Positions 49,639 through 62,477 of a stretch of 64,000 nucleotides of DNA are shown in pieces. Each line of letters starts with the position of its first letter. Within the stretch, counting starts at the first letter, position 1. The stretch spans positions 1 through 64,000 of the forward strand of contig VYZB01000275.1 in the NCBI GenBank assembly GCA_013397455.1, given 5' to 3'. The notes under the pieces were generated by a model that was not told the DNA's origin, did no database searches, and saw only the letters and a list, made by a program, of their open reading frames with translations. A program made the position numbers and the translations under genes. This DNA comes from Crotophaga sulcirostris. Lineage: Eukaryota > Chordata > Aves > Cuculiformes > Crotophagidae.

Positions 49639-52600
49639 AAGGTATGTGCCTATAGATATTTACTTCCTTTGTAGAAGAAAGTGAAAATAAAAACATCAGT
49701 GAAATCAGGTCTACAGAGGTGTTTTTATCTTAACTGGTCGCTACAGTAGATATTATTGACCTACAGCAATCACTGAAGAAAGAGTTTCTCTTGTTAATGG
49801 GTAGCTTTAATCTCAGGCAAGCAAACATCAAGATTTGCTATCCAGCAGCTGTTTATGTCTTGTATAAAATTAGCAGCTGGCCTCAGTCCTAGCCAAAGTG
49901 GACATATGGCTGAATAAAAAAACACAATACTTAACACTAATTGACATACTTGTTGGCACTAGAACTGGGTGAATAATTCAGGTTTTTTTCTGTGTGGTAG
50001 CCAAACTAAACAAAAAACGTGAGGAAAGTTGGTGCAGTCAAATGTTTCAGCAGAAAGAAAAAAAAAACTTATTTCTACTCTATTCAAGTGTTTCATCAAT
50101 ACAAGCATATATAAGCACATTTATTTATTTTCTTTCCAAGATTAGTTGATGTTATTACTTGATCATTTTTCTTTCCATGTAGATCATTTGTTTAAGTCCA
50201 TGATACTGGTCCAAAATTTGAAGTTAGTTATTTCTGCTGAAAGTAATAACATTCATTTTTAAGCAGCAAAATAAAATACTATGACATTCTCAAAGGACTT
50301 CCTTCATTTTTTCATTTTATTCTTGGCTTAAAGTAATTACTGATTTTGTCTCAGTTTCCAGAGATTTGTATTCTTCCTTTAAAGCTTTATTTTTCAGTAA
50401 ATTTATTGTTCACTAGGGGAAAAAAAAATATTGGCTAATTCTCATTGTTATTCCCAGCATGGGCCAACATGCATGAAGACCAAAGTAAATTTAAGTCTAA
50501 TCTCTATGTGTGGGCCAACTATACCTTGTATACATTGAAGACTGGGAATTGCCTCCCTTTGGCTTTATTTGTCATGCTAACAGCTTGGATGAATATATTA
50601 GTTTGATGACTTGTTCTTTCTTTCAGCATAGAGCTCATAATGATATCCATAAATGGTTCCAGTATAAAGTGTCAGTTCTTTCCACCATGGTCTTTTGGAC
50701 AGTACCCATTCTAAAGATGTGCTTGCTGTGGTCCTTATGGCTTCCTTATAATGGAGACAGCAGTCATACTGCAGTTAAAAACAGATTATTTCTGAGAAAG
50801 AAGCGTTTCTGGATTTGGATAAGCAGACCTGTTTTTTTGGTGAGTGATAAAAAAGAGTGAAAAACCCTTTCAACACTATCTACAATATCGATGCATATTT
50901 CTCCAGAAATATTGGTCTAATGAAAATATAGCTTAGCTTACAAAGAGCAGAAAATGTGGATTGTACTTTTTGGACTATGATCTACTCTACACAGTCAATA
51001 TAGTTAATCTACCTGATGTAAATTTTTATACTTTCTGGAAGAATGAGGCCAAGTGCACTCTTGCTATATTTTCTACACACAGGCAATAATTTATTTACAC
51101 CTAAACTCTTTGAAGGTTTGAATTATGGGCAAAAATATCTAATTATAATAACCCATAACTGGCCACCAGTTTTCTTACCATCTTCTCACCTCCTCATAAT
51201 CCCATGATCAGAGATGCTCCTGGTCAATGACAAAGAATGAGATCCAAAGTGCCCAGAGAAGATGATTTGCCATCAGTTACAGGACATACTAAGACTTTTG
51301 GTCATAAGAATTTTCTCAGTCTGCAGCCTCCTCATATGGACTTCTCAGGATGGAAGAAACATAGGACCAAGAAGCCAGACTACTTTGCAGAATGTGCATT
51401 TAACATTTCGATTTGTAAAACATTAATTTATATGTGGTTAAATGGAAACATTTATTTAAACATAATGAAGATCTTCAAGTTGGGTAGTGGTAATGAGTGA
51501 GATACCTTCAGTTCGGGATTTTTGTTTGTTTTCCGTCAAGTGTGAGCATACAAGATGTTCTGGAAGAAACCAGAGATTTTTTCTTTCTTTTCTTATGATT
51601 CTTTTTCTTATGAGTTAGTAGCTTCATCTCTCTCAGTGCATTCCATTTTCAAACTAGTAGTTAATGGTGCTTATGTAGACAGTTACTCTGTGAAGGAAAA
51701 GTTTGCAACCCAAGGTGGAGACGTCACATGGTAAAACCTGACAAAAGCCAATAGTGTTCTATGGCTTTCTACTTGCTTCAGACCAAACATGAATACTTAA
51801 TCTTATTGCAGTGATGCATTAATTAATCAGTTGGTTAGCTGTGCAGTATAGAATTTAGTTTCAGGAGATAGTTACTTCCACTGTTCATTCACCTTGGAGA
51901 TTAGGTTCTTTTCTAAGGCTAATTTGTATATATCCTCCTGCTAGAATCTTTTCCTGATTTCAAACCATTGGTAGAAGTAATGCTATTGATTGCCCAGGTC
52001 TTGTTTAACAACATGTGTTAACAGATGCTGCTTTGTAAGCCTGTTAATAGAGTATTAATTCAATTCAATTACTTGAACGTAAGTGTCTGCTGGCCTCCAG
52101 TTACGGTTCCAAAAGGTCATAGGACTCCCTTAGGTACTGCATCATATTTGTCAAGTCTGTACAGATGTCTTGAATACCCTCAAGCACCTCAAATGGCACG
52201 AAATGTCTATTCATAAGTAAGTGAATGCATGTCTAAGGACTGGATGTAATTCCAGGTTCAGATAAGGTATCAGATATAAAGCATTCACAAGCGAATTAGA
52301 TTTTCAGCCTCCCATTCTTGTCTTCAGAGTCTATAAAGCTCTTTAGCTCATGAAATGTAGGGACCAGCTGAACAGCTCTCATCTTCATTGTCCTCAATTT
52401 AGTTAACCATATAGGTATTTAGTATTATTTGAGATGCCTGAATGTACTAAAGCCATCCTCATGGTGCTTACATATATGACATATGACATATAGGGATCTG
52501 TGCCTTCTGGAGCAGCAGCTGGCACCCAGGTGGGATGTTCTATGGTACCTCGACTGGCAGTACGTGTCAATATGGACTACTGATTCAAACCCTTTGGGTT

Positions 52601-53127
52601 GTGTTGGAAAAGGACTCGATTCACCTGCTAAAATAAGTATCTACTGCCAGTTAAAGTGGCAATCCCTTGAGATCCATAGGGCTGGCAGATGTGACACAAA
52701 CCTCCAGAAAATTCAGGCACCTCTTTAGCAGGAAACGGGTGTCAAGATGACGTGAATTACCTACAATGTCATTAGATGTGGGTTAGACAACCAAATCAAA
52801 CTGTGTATAGGAGCAGTACACTCAACCAGTATGGAGAAGGAGTGGCAAGTTCTTCTAGCTCTTACAGAGGCCTCTGCAGAACCAAAACTAATTGCCCAAA
52901 TCTGGAGCTGGATCCAATCCAAAATATATGATCACCTGAATTGTAGACACACTGAACCAATAAAGCGTTTAAGTATAGTAGTCAGACATGTAAAAATAGT
53001 CTTTTAAACAGGGGTTAATAGGCACATGCTTAAAATTCAATATGTGCTTAAGTGATTTGCTGATTCAGACCTTGAAGTTCTTGGCCAGTCTTTCCCTCTG
53101 CAAAGCTCAGATTAGAAAAACATGTGA

Positions 53128-53169
53128 TTTTCTTTTTTCCTTTTTTTCCTTTTCTTTTTTCTTTTTCCC
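53128..53169. repeat. Pure polypyrimidine tract, 42 bp
   Basis: Unbroken T/C run on the plus strand (TTTTCTTTTTTCC then CTTTTCTTTTTTCTTTTTCC-type segments). Such tracts can form triplexes or slow polymerases; it lies about 240 bases before the assembly gap. Confidence 0.9.
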
Positions 53170-53405
53170 AAGGCAGGAAATAACTTCTCACCTTTTTAAG
53201 TGCCACTTGGCTGTAGGTACTGTAAAAATTGTTACTTCTTGTGGAAGTGCCAATTAGAGACAATAATTACTTGACTTGTCTGCTTTAGCATTAAAATGCC
53301 TAGAACTCCTTGTCCCTGGCAGCTGGAATTTTTATTTCTTTGCTTCTCTGATGTAGGAAACACACTTTTTTTTTTTTTTATGGAATCTCATTTAATGATC
53401 AACTG

Positions 53406-53450
53406 NNNNNNNNNNNNNNNNNNNNNNNNNNNNNNNNNNNNNNNNNNNNN
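53406..53450. other. Assembly gap (45 N)
   Basis: Forty-five undetermined bases. A 14-T run lies just upstream and the right flank opens with five T, so homopolymer slippage is a likely reason for the gap. Confidence 1.
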
Positions 53451-56400
53451 TTTTTAATTTATCAATTTTAGGAATTCCTTCCAAGGCAGTTCATAGAATC
53501 ACTTTGTATAATTTAAAATAATTCATAGTAGCTGTAACACAGATTTTATGTAGGGTATATTCCTAGATGAAGCATTCTAAAATTACATAGGATTTTCCCA
53601 TCCTAAGTAGTATTTTCAAGGAAAATTAAATGAGTCTGTACTAATGAAAACCTGATTTACGTGAACTATATGTGTGTAAATGAAATGGAGGACAAAGTAG
53701 AATTATACTTTTTTATATAACTCTAAGATTCCTGGTGTTCAGGGTAAGAAAGTGAAAATAGCCCAAAAATGCTAATGCATTTTGACATATTTCTGCATTT
53801 TAGCAGATCTCCCTACAATCTTAAAAATCATAAAAGTATTTTTTCTAGAATATTTTTATAAGCTTTTACTAATTCTCATGTGTAAAATAAAAGTTCTGTT
53901 TTAACTGCATATTAGGTACTTTCACTGGAAAATGCTTCCAATCAAATTCTACATTTTTTTTAACTAGTGCAGAATATTTTAGAGTTTTTTTCAGAACTAT
54001 TCAACACCACTTCTGACTAAAAAAGTGTATGCATAGGTGGGTGTTGATTAATGGTGCTAAAAACACTTTGTGTAGGATCTTATGCTAATTACCCTTTATA
54101 CCCTAACCTGTGTCATTTTTAACAATCTAAATTAGCATTTTCTCTTAGGACTAGAGGAATGTGAGAATTGTGAAATTGGCTCAGTAAGCTGAATTAACAG
54201 TGTGAAAATTGAGATGTTCTGTCTTTCCATATTAACATCTGCTGCTTGTACTAAATGTGATGTTCTAATCTAAGTGATGGAGACATTACCCCACCCCCTT
54301 GGAAGGGAAAAAAAAAAAAAAAGACAAAAAGAAAGAGGAAGAAAAGATAGGGTGGATGGGGTGGAGAAAGAGAAATAAAAATCTTGCTACATTGTAAAAA
54401 AGTGTAATTGGTGACAATTGTTATCAGCAGTTCCAGCTAATCATGTCTGGAATAATGGATTTTTGACATGCAAGTCTTGAAAATTGGTTGCATTATTGTT
54501 GATGCAAATAGTTTAGTTTCTTTCCTGTTACTGCTGTAGCATAATGGAACACAATCTTATAGGCAGTGGGTGATACAGAGAGCACATTGCTCAGATAAAA
54601 TCCTGATTACAAATGGTTCCATTTGGTTTATTTTATATTCTAACAGGAACATAAGTCTTTCTGGGTTCATTACATTATTAAAATAAAAACCTATGTTTCT
54701 GGAGAGAATAGGAAGTTTTTATTGTTGTTTCTTCTTCTAAAATACTGTGAGGATTATTCAGATTTTAGGTCTTAGACATTTAGTTGATATACAGCAGTAA
54801 TCAATGGCAGTGAGAAGAAATTTGTGTTTTCAAAATATAATGATCTCTCCCAGACTTGTGAACTGCCCATTGTTGCTCATTATTATCATAATCAATACTG
54901 CCTAAAATATTTCTGGGCTGCCAGGGTGACATCTGTGTAAGAAGCAGCATCCAGGAAGCAGTGATTCACTTCAGCTGAGCGCAACTCAAACTATAGCATC
55001 TTACAGGCTGTAGTTACTGTTCCTGGGAGCACGAGGCTGGAATTAAAAATACCTAAATTCAGTCAGTCCTTAAAGACTCAACTGTGTTCCTAGAATTCAG
55101 GCACTTAGAATTTTTTTTAAAAAAAATAAAAATACAAAACTCAAGAACTCAACGACAACAACAACTGGAAAGACAATGTGGGTGTTTGGATGCAAAGAAA
55201 AGAGGTGTAAGCCACAGCAGGTGGGTTGTGCCACGTTAACTTAGCTGTCATGGGACCAAGGATGCTCATGGCAGACTGGACAAAGCCTGTTCCTGCAGAG
55301 CTCCAAAGCCCTGCATGTGCTGGCTAGGCAGGATGATGTAGAAGCACCAGAAGGATGTCAGTCCCAGAGCTTGCTTCCAGCTCACAGCTATTTCATAATG
55401 ACGCTGGCGGTCGGAGCTCTTGGAGCAAATGGAAAGGTTGGAGACAGCTGGTTCAAGGACTCAATTCTTATCATTCACTGCTTGGCAGGAAGGAAAGGGG
55501 ATAAGAATTTCCCGTTTCTATCTTCCTTACCGCTTTTTCTTAAACTTGTAAGAAAGATAGAAATAATGAGTTTGGCCCCCAGTCATCACTTCATTAAAAT
55601 AAAAATCCTTCCTGACAGCCCAAATGTGATCTTTAAAATCTTATTACTTGTCAGAATACACTTTTGTCCTATTTCAAGCCAAGAACATTTTAAATGATTT
55701 CTTTTTATTTTATTTTTTCATCCCTGCAGCATTGCTATATACAGCCCTTCAGAATCATTGTATCACTTTCCAAGCATTCCGTTTGAATTGAATTTCCAGA
55801 TCTTAAAGGGACTCCTGACAAAACAGGTTACAAATAAAACAATACAGAAGGCAGTACCATTCCCCCAATTATGGTGGTTATATTCCCACTTCTTTGTAAA
55901 CTAACACAATCCAAGAGATCTACAAAATAGTTTTGAAAGTTCTGAGTGAGTGAAATTGTAAACCAGTTGTCATTCCAATGGCATTTTAGGATTTAAGCAT
56001 GACTTCCATTAGACACCTGCTTGAGTGTTTATTTGAAGTAGTACTAATGCAAGCATCACCCCAGACTGAATTTTATTTACTAGAATCAAATTTATGTGGA
56101 CTTCAAGCAGAGGCCAAGGTGTGAAGCCCACTCTGTACTGGCTACGCCAAAATGTCAGGCAATGTACAGCGTTCAGGGAAACATCAGCATCAGTACTTTT
56201 TTATTAAGATGCATAATGATCCAGACTAGGCACCAGTAGCTTTAATACTGTAAGAGATATTTGTGCACCTGTGGCTGAGTTACAAGTCTCTGCTTTAGAC
56301 TGTTGCACAGCTCTTATTAAGTCTGGACCAACTGAGTGTATAGGCTTCTGCATCATGATTTACTGGTTTCTTGTCTAACTCTGAGTTAGTTGTTCACTAA

Positions 56401-56560
56401 ATACACTATTTACGTTTTCTTTTGTTATTGCTTGAACATCTGCAGAAAGGATGTTTCTATAACCTGACAATCAGATACTACTAGACATAAAATCAGTTCT
56501 TAAGCACCTGTAAATTTTCCCCAGTTTATGCCACATTCTTTTGAAGAAGGACAAAAGTGA
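53451..56560. other. Unassigned non-coding sequence
   Basis: AT-rich DNA with a 15-A run at 54308-54322. The plus-strand frame at 55317-55697 carries no recognisable domain. Confidence 0.5.
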
Positions 56561-56896
56561 TACAACTACCTAAAAGGAGGTTGTAGTCAGGCAGGGGTTG
56601 GTCTCTTCTCTCAGGTGACCAATGACAGAACAAGAGGACACGCACTCAAGTTTCATCAGGGAAAGTTTAGGCTTGATATTAGGAAAAAGTTCTTCATTGA
56701 AAGGGTGATTGGCCATTGGAATGCCCGGCCCAGGGAGGTGGTGGAGTAGCCAACCCTGGAGGTGTTTAAGAGGAGACTGGATGAGGCATTCAGTGCCATG
56801 GTTTAGATGATGGGTTGGTGTTAGTGTTGGGTTCTAGGTTGGACTCGATGATCTCAGAGGTCCTTTCCAACCTTGTAATACTGTGATACTGTGATA
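56561..56896 (+). mobile_element. CR1 retrotransposon, 3' end fragment
   Basis: It begins at the TACAACTACCTAAAAGGAGG block and runs through the ORF2 C-terminus ([17 protein letters not shown], then [18 protein letters not shown]). A TAG at 56747-56749 replaces the TCG serine codon of the family's VVESP motif, so the frame is interrupted 20 or so codons before its normal end. The 3' UTR has one TTGGTG and one TTAGTG unit, then GGTTGGACTCGATGATCTC and two ATACTGTG tail units. It is the closest relative in the window of the 46.1 kb copy. Confidence 0.94.
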
Positions 56897-59800
56897 AATT
56901 TCAGCTTAGTTTTTTCACCAGAAGTGATTTCTTCCCGAACATCCAGAAATGTTCAACAGCTTCACGTGCCATTCCCGCTCCATGATCTAAGACAAATCTT
57001 TTCCTACAATAACAAGCAATTCACCTCTTTCGTATCACTTTCTTATGTTGCTGGATATCACAAGCCATACTGACTAGTTACTAGACCTTTCTGTCAATAG
57101 GAGGCAGAATGATATCTACAGGCTGGTATCAGCTTTAGTAGTTTGTCTGTTTTTTTCTTACTAATTTCCCGTAGTGCCACCCCGAGTGATGACTTGTCCT
57201 GTCTCCTAGGACTGGGATATCTAATCAGTTATGTTCAGAGCCATGACAAGAAGGTCATTCTGGCAGAGTCATATTGCACACGCTTCAATGCTGAACCTTT
57301 CTGGCAAACTTGATTTTTATTAAATATATCTGATTTATATTCTACAGTCTCTTGAGGGTGAAAATGTAAATTAATTTAATAATAGATTCACTTTCTACCA
57401 ACATCTGTTTGCAATCTGGTCAGGCTGTTATAAATATCACTTCCCTGTGTATCAAAATGAAGTCTTTGATTACTTATACTGAGTTCTAGAAAGGATTGCA
57501 GAGTTCTTTCTCTTGGGAAGGATTTTTTTTCCTCCACTAAAGTTAAATAATGTCAGATTTGGACCATAAAAAACAGTGATTTACCATTCCGCAGAAGGTA
57601 ACATACGCAATGGTGTTATCTTGTTGAAAAAGGTTGTAGAAATTAGGTAAAAAAGATGCCAAGCCAAAATTATATAGGTTTTTTTTCCACCCTTCTCTTG
57701 GAAACCAGTGGAAAACAATCGGTCCCATTAATCCAATTGTTTTATTTTGTTGTTCTTTGCATCATCATAATATTTAGGAATAATCACTGTTTGTAGAAGT
57801 CCAAGTGGTAGAACCAGTCCAAATAGAAAGGCTGAAGAGACAACCTCAGTACTTCCACGTGTTGGTCACCATCACTCACTAAATCACAGAAACTTGTGAT
57901 TTTCTGCAACGAACCTGAAGAACGTGCTCAATCACGTTGTTGGACTGAGGCCACAGTGTTAAGACCAGAATAAGCATCCCGTAACGGTGCTGGAGAAGGT
58001 ATGACTGCGAAGGATACTAAAAGTGGGAAGAGCACTTTTATTTTTAGAAAGTTTTTTCTGGTGGTGGAGGTGCTACCTTCATTCAAAATGCTTGAAGATG
58101 TATGTCTAGGCGTGTCCTTAATTAGTTAAGAAATTTATCCTTTAGGTGCTATTTTTTCTTCTGTCTTTCTGCTGATGGAAATCTTGTGTGATGAGTGTCA
58201 GTTAGTGAGAATGTTATTCTGGAAATGGTGCTCTGTCCATTATGCTGAGGAAAGCCAAGACAAAACCAAAGACCCTACACTCCAAGAAGAGAGTAATGAG
58301 GTCCATGATGACTGTGGGTCAGTTCATTTCAGACACATTCCATACCTCCTGCTTTCTCTTTGCCAGTATAAAGACATTGTCTTGCACATGAGAGCTGATG
58401 TTATTACCTTCCACTCACAGTTAAAACACTCCGCATCTGAGCTGTTGAGCTGGTGAGGAAACTAAGTCTGAGTTGCTGGACCTGATGAGTTGTTCTGAGG
58501 GAAGTCATTGGAAGGAAAAGAAGATTCAATGCAACCTGAGCTCTTTATGACCCCTTGGAAATAATTACTATGTTCTCTATCACTTCGCGTTTCCAAGGCA
58601 AAAAGGAATTACTGCCAATGCCCAGCCCATGGTTTCCACAACAGATAAATATTCATGTCAGTGATGATAATGGTTTTGGCTTTCTACTTCCAAAGTTCTT
58701 CACCCTCTCTAAAAAATCCCTGTATCTAATTTCTCTAGCTTTTTCATAGATTTACTCTTCCCCTTCTCATCTGTATCATTTCACATTTCCCTCAAAATTT
58801 TTTTCCCCCAGTGTGAAATTCTTGCCTCTGGCCCTTCTTTTACAGGGCCTGGAAGAGTCATCATCACAGAAGGTGATAGTTGCATCTGACTTCATTCACA
58901 GTTAACAACTCCATCTGTTTTTTTCCATAGTATTTTCCAGTCTTGAAGCATTTGTTTCTCTCATGAATTACCAGTTTCTAATCAACTTTTCTCCTGAAAA
59001 CTATTTTCTACTTCTTTTGTGCTCATATAGTGTCAGTGGTGTTACAGTAACGATCCTACTAAAAGCACTCTATTTTTTGGTTAAGAGATTGAATCCTCAG
59101 AACGACATCATCTCACATCTTTTCTCTTTCTTCCATCACATCTTTTTTTACCACAGTTCTACCCATATTGTGTAAGCTGACATAATATCCTGCAAACCTG
59201 TTTCTTTTCTGATATAATTTATGCCCTTCTTTTACCTTTGTTCATCTCAGCTACTGTACTTAATGTTTGTATGCACCCATATGGAGAGCTGGTTAGGAAG
59301 CACAGGCCAAAATGCCAGAGGTAGAAAGACAACCTTGCCAATTCTCATTGACATGAAAGATTTGCACAACCCTCGTTCCATGACTTATGTTGTCCAGCCA
59401 AAATCAATACCTGAACAAGGATCTCACGTTAAACATGGACTAAAAAAGAAACAAAGATAATATGAAGGTGATGCATGTCAAAGGATATAACTTCTTGACA
59501 CATCTCTCAGCATCCAAATTATTTGTTTCAGATTACGACCATTGTCTATTTAAAATCCTTTTGCATTCCTGGATGCTTAGTTGCCTTGGCAGCAAAACAC
59601 GTTATCTCAACACGTAGTTGGCTATTAAACTGCACACATCTCATCAGCCTCTGACTGAATACAGAGTGCGCCATCAGAAAGGATGAAATCCCATGATCTG
59701 AGGAAACAAAATGGAACAACAGCTCTGTAGAGCACTACAAGGAAAACGGGAAGAGTTATCTGGTCGTGGCAACACAAACATTGACTCAGTTCTTTCTTTG

Positions 59801-60049
59801 AGTCTGTTACAAAGTGTTTGATTGGACTCTGTACAAAAATCTTACCATGACAAACATTGGATCAATTTGTGCCATTACTTTTTCTCATGATATTTAATTA
59901 GTAAAGTAATGCCTTTGTATTTTAAGGTAGGGTTGCAATGGGAGATCACATCTAAGCAAAGGCATTAATTAGAACATCAAGTGACTGCTCCCATACAGAA
60001 AATGCCAGCACTGAGAGCTGCTGCTGGTTCTCACCTTCACTTGTTACGT
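56897..60049. other. Unassigned non-coding sequence
   Basis: No gene recognised. A CpG-richer patch with a CACGTG E-box (57856-57861) and a perfect 8-bp inverted repeat (AAATCACA/TGTGATTT, 57881-57902) lies at 57840-58030. Open frames at 58175-58456 and 57543-57728 have no domain. Confidence 0.5.
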
Positions 60050-61318
60050 ACAGGATAACCAAGTGATCAGGCACAGTCAGTATGGGTTTAAAAAGGGAAG
60101 GTCCTCATTAACTAACCTGATCTCTTTCTATAACAAGGCCACCCACTTAGTAGATGAGGAAAAGCCTGTGGATGTTGTCTACTCAGACTTTAATAAAACC
60201 TTTGACACAGTTTCCCACAGCATTCTCCTGAAGGAATGGCTGCTCAAGACTTGGACAAGTGTACTCTTTGTTGGATAAAGAAACAGGCTGCATGGCAGAG
60301 TCCAAGTAGTGGTGGTGAATGGAGTTAAATCCAGTTAAATCCAAGTGAATGGTGACAAGTGGTGTTCCCCAGGACTCAGTGTTGGGGCCAGTTCTGTTTA
60401 ATATCTATATCAATGACCAGGATGAGGACATTGAACGCACCCTCAGTAAGTTTGCAAATGACACCAGATTGGGAGGGAGCACTGATCTGTCTGAGGGAAA
60501 GACACTATGGAAGAATCTGGATAGGCTGGATCAATGGGCCAAGGCCAATTGTATGAGGTTCAACAAGGGTAAATGTTGAGTTCTACACTTGGATCACAGC
60601 AACCCCATGCAAGGCTACAGGCTTGGGGGTGAGTGGCTGGAAATCTACCTGGCAGAAAAGGACCTGGGGGTGTTGGTTGACAGCCAGCGTAACGTGAGCC
60701 AGCAGCGTGCTCAAGTGACTGAAGAAGGCCAACAGCATCTTGGCTTGTATTAGAATTGATGTGACCAGCAGGAGTAGGGAAGTAATCTTCTCCCTGTATT
60801 TAGTGCTGATGTGACTGTATCTTGAATCCTGTGTTCAGTTTTGGGTCCCTCAGTACAAGAAACATACTGAGGTGTTGGAGCGTGTCCAGAGAAGAACAAC
60901 ACATCTGGAGAAGGGTCTGGAGCACAAGTTTTATGAGGAGCAGATGAGGGAGTTGGGGCTGTTCAGTCTGGAGAAGAGGAGGTTGAGGGGAGACATTCCT
61001 CTATACAACTAAATGAAGTTGCAGCGAGGTGAGAGTTGATCTTTTCTCCCAAGTAACAAATGATGGTATTAGAGGAAATGGCTTCAAATTCCACCAGGGC
61101 AGGTTTATGTTGGATATTAGGAAATATTACTTCACAGAAAGCGTTGCCAAGCATTGGAACAGGCTGCCCAGGGAAGTGGTTGAGTCACTATCCCTGGAGG
61201 TATTTAAAAGCGATTTAAATGTGGTTTATCGGTGGACTTAGCAGAGTTAGGTTTACAGTTGGACTTAATGATCTTTAAGTTCTCTTCCAACCTAGATAGT
61301 TCTGTGATTCTGTGATTT
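60050..61318 (+). mobile_element. CR1 retrotransposon, RT fragment to 3' end
   Basis: A 1.27 kb copy starting before RT motif A. The first frame (60063-60278) encodes HSQYGFKKGRSSLTNLISF and the motif A segment DVVYSDFNKTFDTVSH, then breaks. The second (60349-60579) encodes motif B ([20 protein letters not shown]) and motif C. Motif C reads FANDTR (60451-60468), so the first catalytic aspartate of the expected FADDT is asparagine. A 10-bp tandem repeat (AGTTAAATCC x2, 60323-60342) lies between them. The thumb and C-terminal regions are present without the internal deletions seen in the 4.5 and 47 kb copies, ending in [16 protein letters not shown]. The tail octamer is ATTCTGTG, unlike the other copies. 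It is inactive. Confidence 0.95.
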
Positions 61319-62477
61319 TCTGAAAAATCTAATAGTCACATTGTTTAAAGTGTACCTTTTGGTTCCTCTAACACGAGGAACAAGGATGGAGGCAGTCACT
61401 GTCTTTGAGCCAGAGAGGGAGCACATATCCTGGATTAACTTCTGTGTGTGAATTTGGAGCCGTATGTAATATCAGAAATGGGAAAGCTGTGTCTCTGAGG
61501 ATTTCCAAGGTGTGTCAGACTTGTTTAGAATTGCTAACAGATCACCAACATAATCTTCATGCTGAGAAAGGATTGTTATTGTAAAGGTTTATTTAATTAT
61601 TATTTTTGTTTGGGTTTTCTTATTTTTACACTTACGTAGGGAAAGTCTAACTTTGAATGATCTGGCATGAGGTAAGCACCCTGCTGCTTCCCTCATGACC
61701 CTTTCTCAAGGCTAGTCTTGACTTTCCAAGCACCTATCACCCAGCAGATTGGGGGAAAGTGAGATAATGAACACCTGCACCGGCAAGATCCTGGCTGTAA
61801 CGAAATAATGTGAATTTCCCAATTGCTGAGAGGTTTATCTCTTGACAAGTGTTATCCTGAGTTTCTTTTGTAAACGATAAGACAGAGGATAAAGAGACTG
61901 AAATGCAGGGATCTTCACAAACCCACCTACCACCTGCCCCCCATCTGCTTACCAACGGTGGGTACAGCGAACTAAATGTTTCAAGTTGTGTTTAACATAT
62001 AGATGAACAAACTCTTAGTCCTATCACAGTAGTCCCAAAACTCCAGATTTATTTAGGGTTTTTCACAGCCTTGAGGAATTATTTCTATGTGAACCTGCCT
62101 ATGACAATGCAACATAATGTTGATTAGCTGCACAGCACCAGAACGCTTTGCTAAATATATAGAAATTTAAGAGTTTTTTTTCTTTAAGAGATGGACTACT
62201 TCTGTGAATTTTTCTTCCTCAGGAGATAATACTCCAGCATACTGATTTTGGCTGGACATTGCTGTAGTTCAATATTTCTTTGTCTTTGTTTTCCTTCCAT
62301 AGCTTTTTTCCAATGCCTGCAGGCCGTACTTACACAAGGTGCTACCTGACCATTTGAAGCCAATAGGATGAATGGGACATGAGGGTGCAAAGACTTTGAA
62401 ACAGATGTCGATTAATTACATAGAATTATGAAGAGGTAGATCAGAAACTAATGGAAAGTCAAGAGACCCAACTTTGA
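61319..62477. other. Unassigned non-coding sequence
   Basis: No repeat recognised. A minus-strand frame at 61737-61955 has an acceptor-like CCTGCATTTCAG at its start but no good donor and no domain. Confidence 0.45.

Larger units (their letters stand above)
47699..53405. other. Unassigned non-coding sequence up to the assembly gap
   Basis: No gene recognised. It holds a purine-rich run at 49046-49099, an 18-bp tandem duplication at 49603-49638, a small CATATGA-type repeat near 52473-52492, a pyrimidine tract at 53128-53169 and a 14-T run at 53366-53379. Confidence 0.5.

Noticed and set aside
61737..61955. Minus-strand frame with CCTGCATTTCAG acceptor-like start
   Set aside because: The acceptor is reasonable but there is no good donor, no domain, and no link to the other exon-like stretches.
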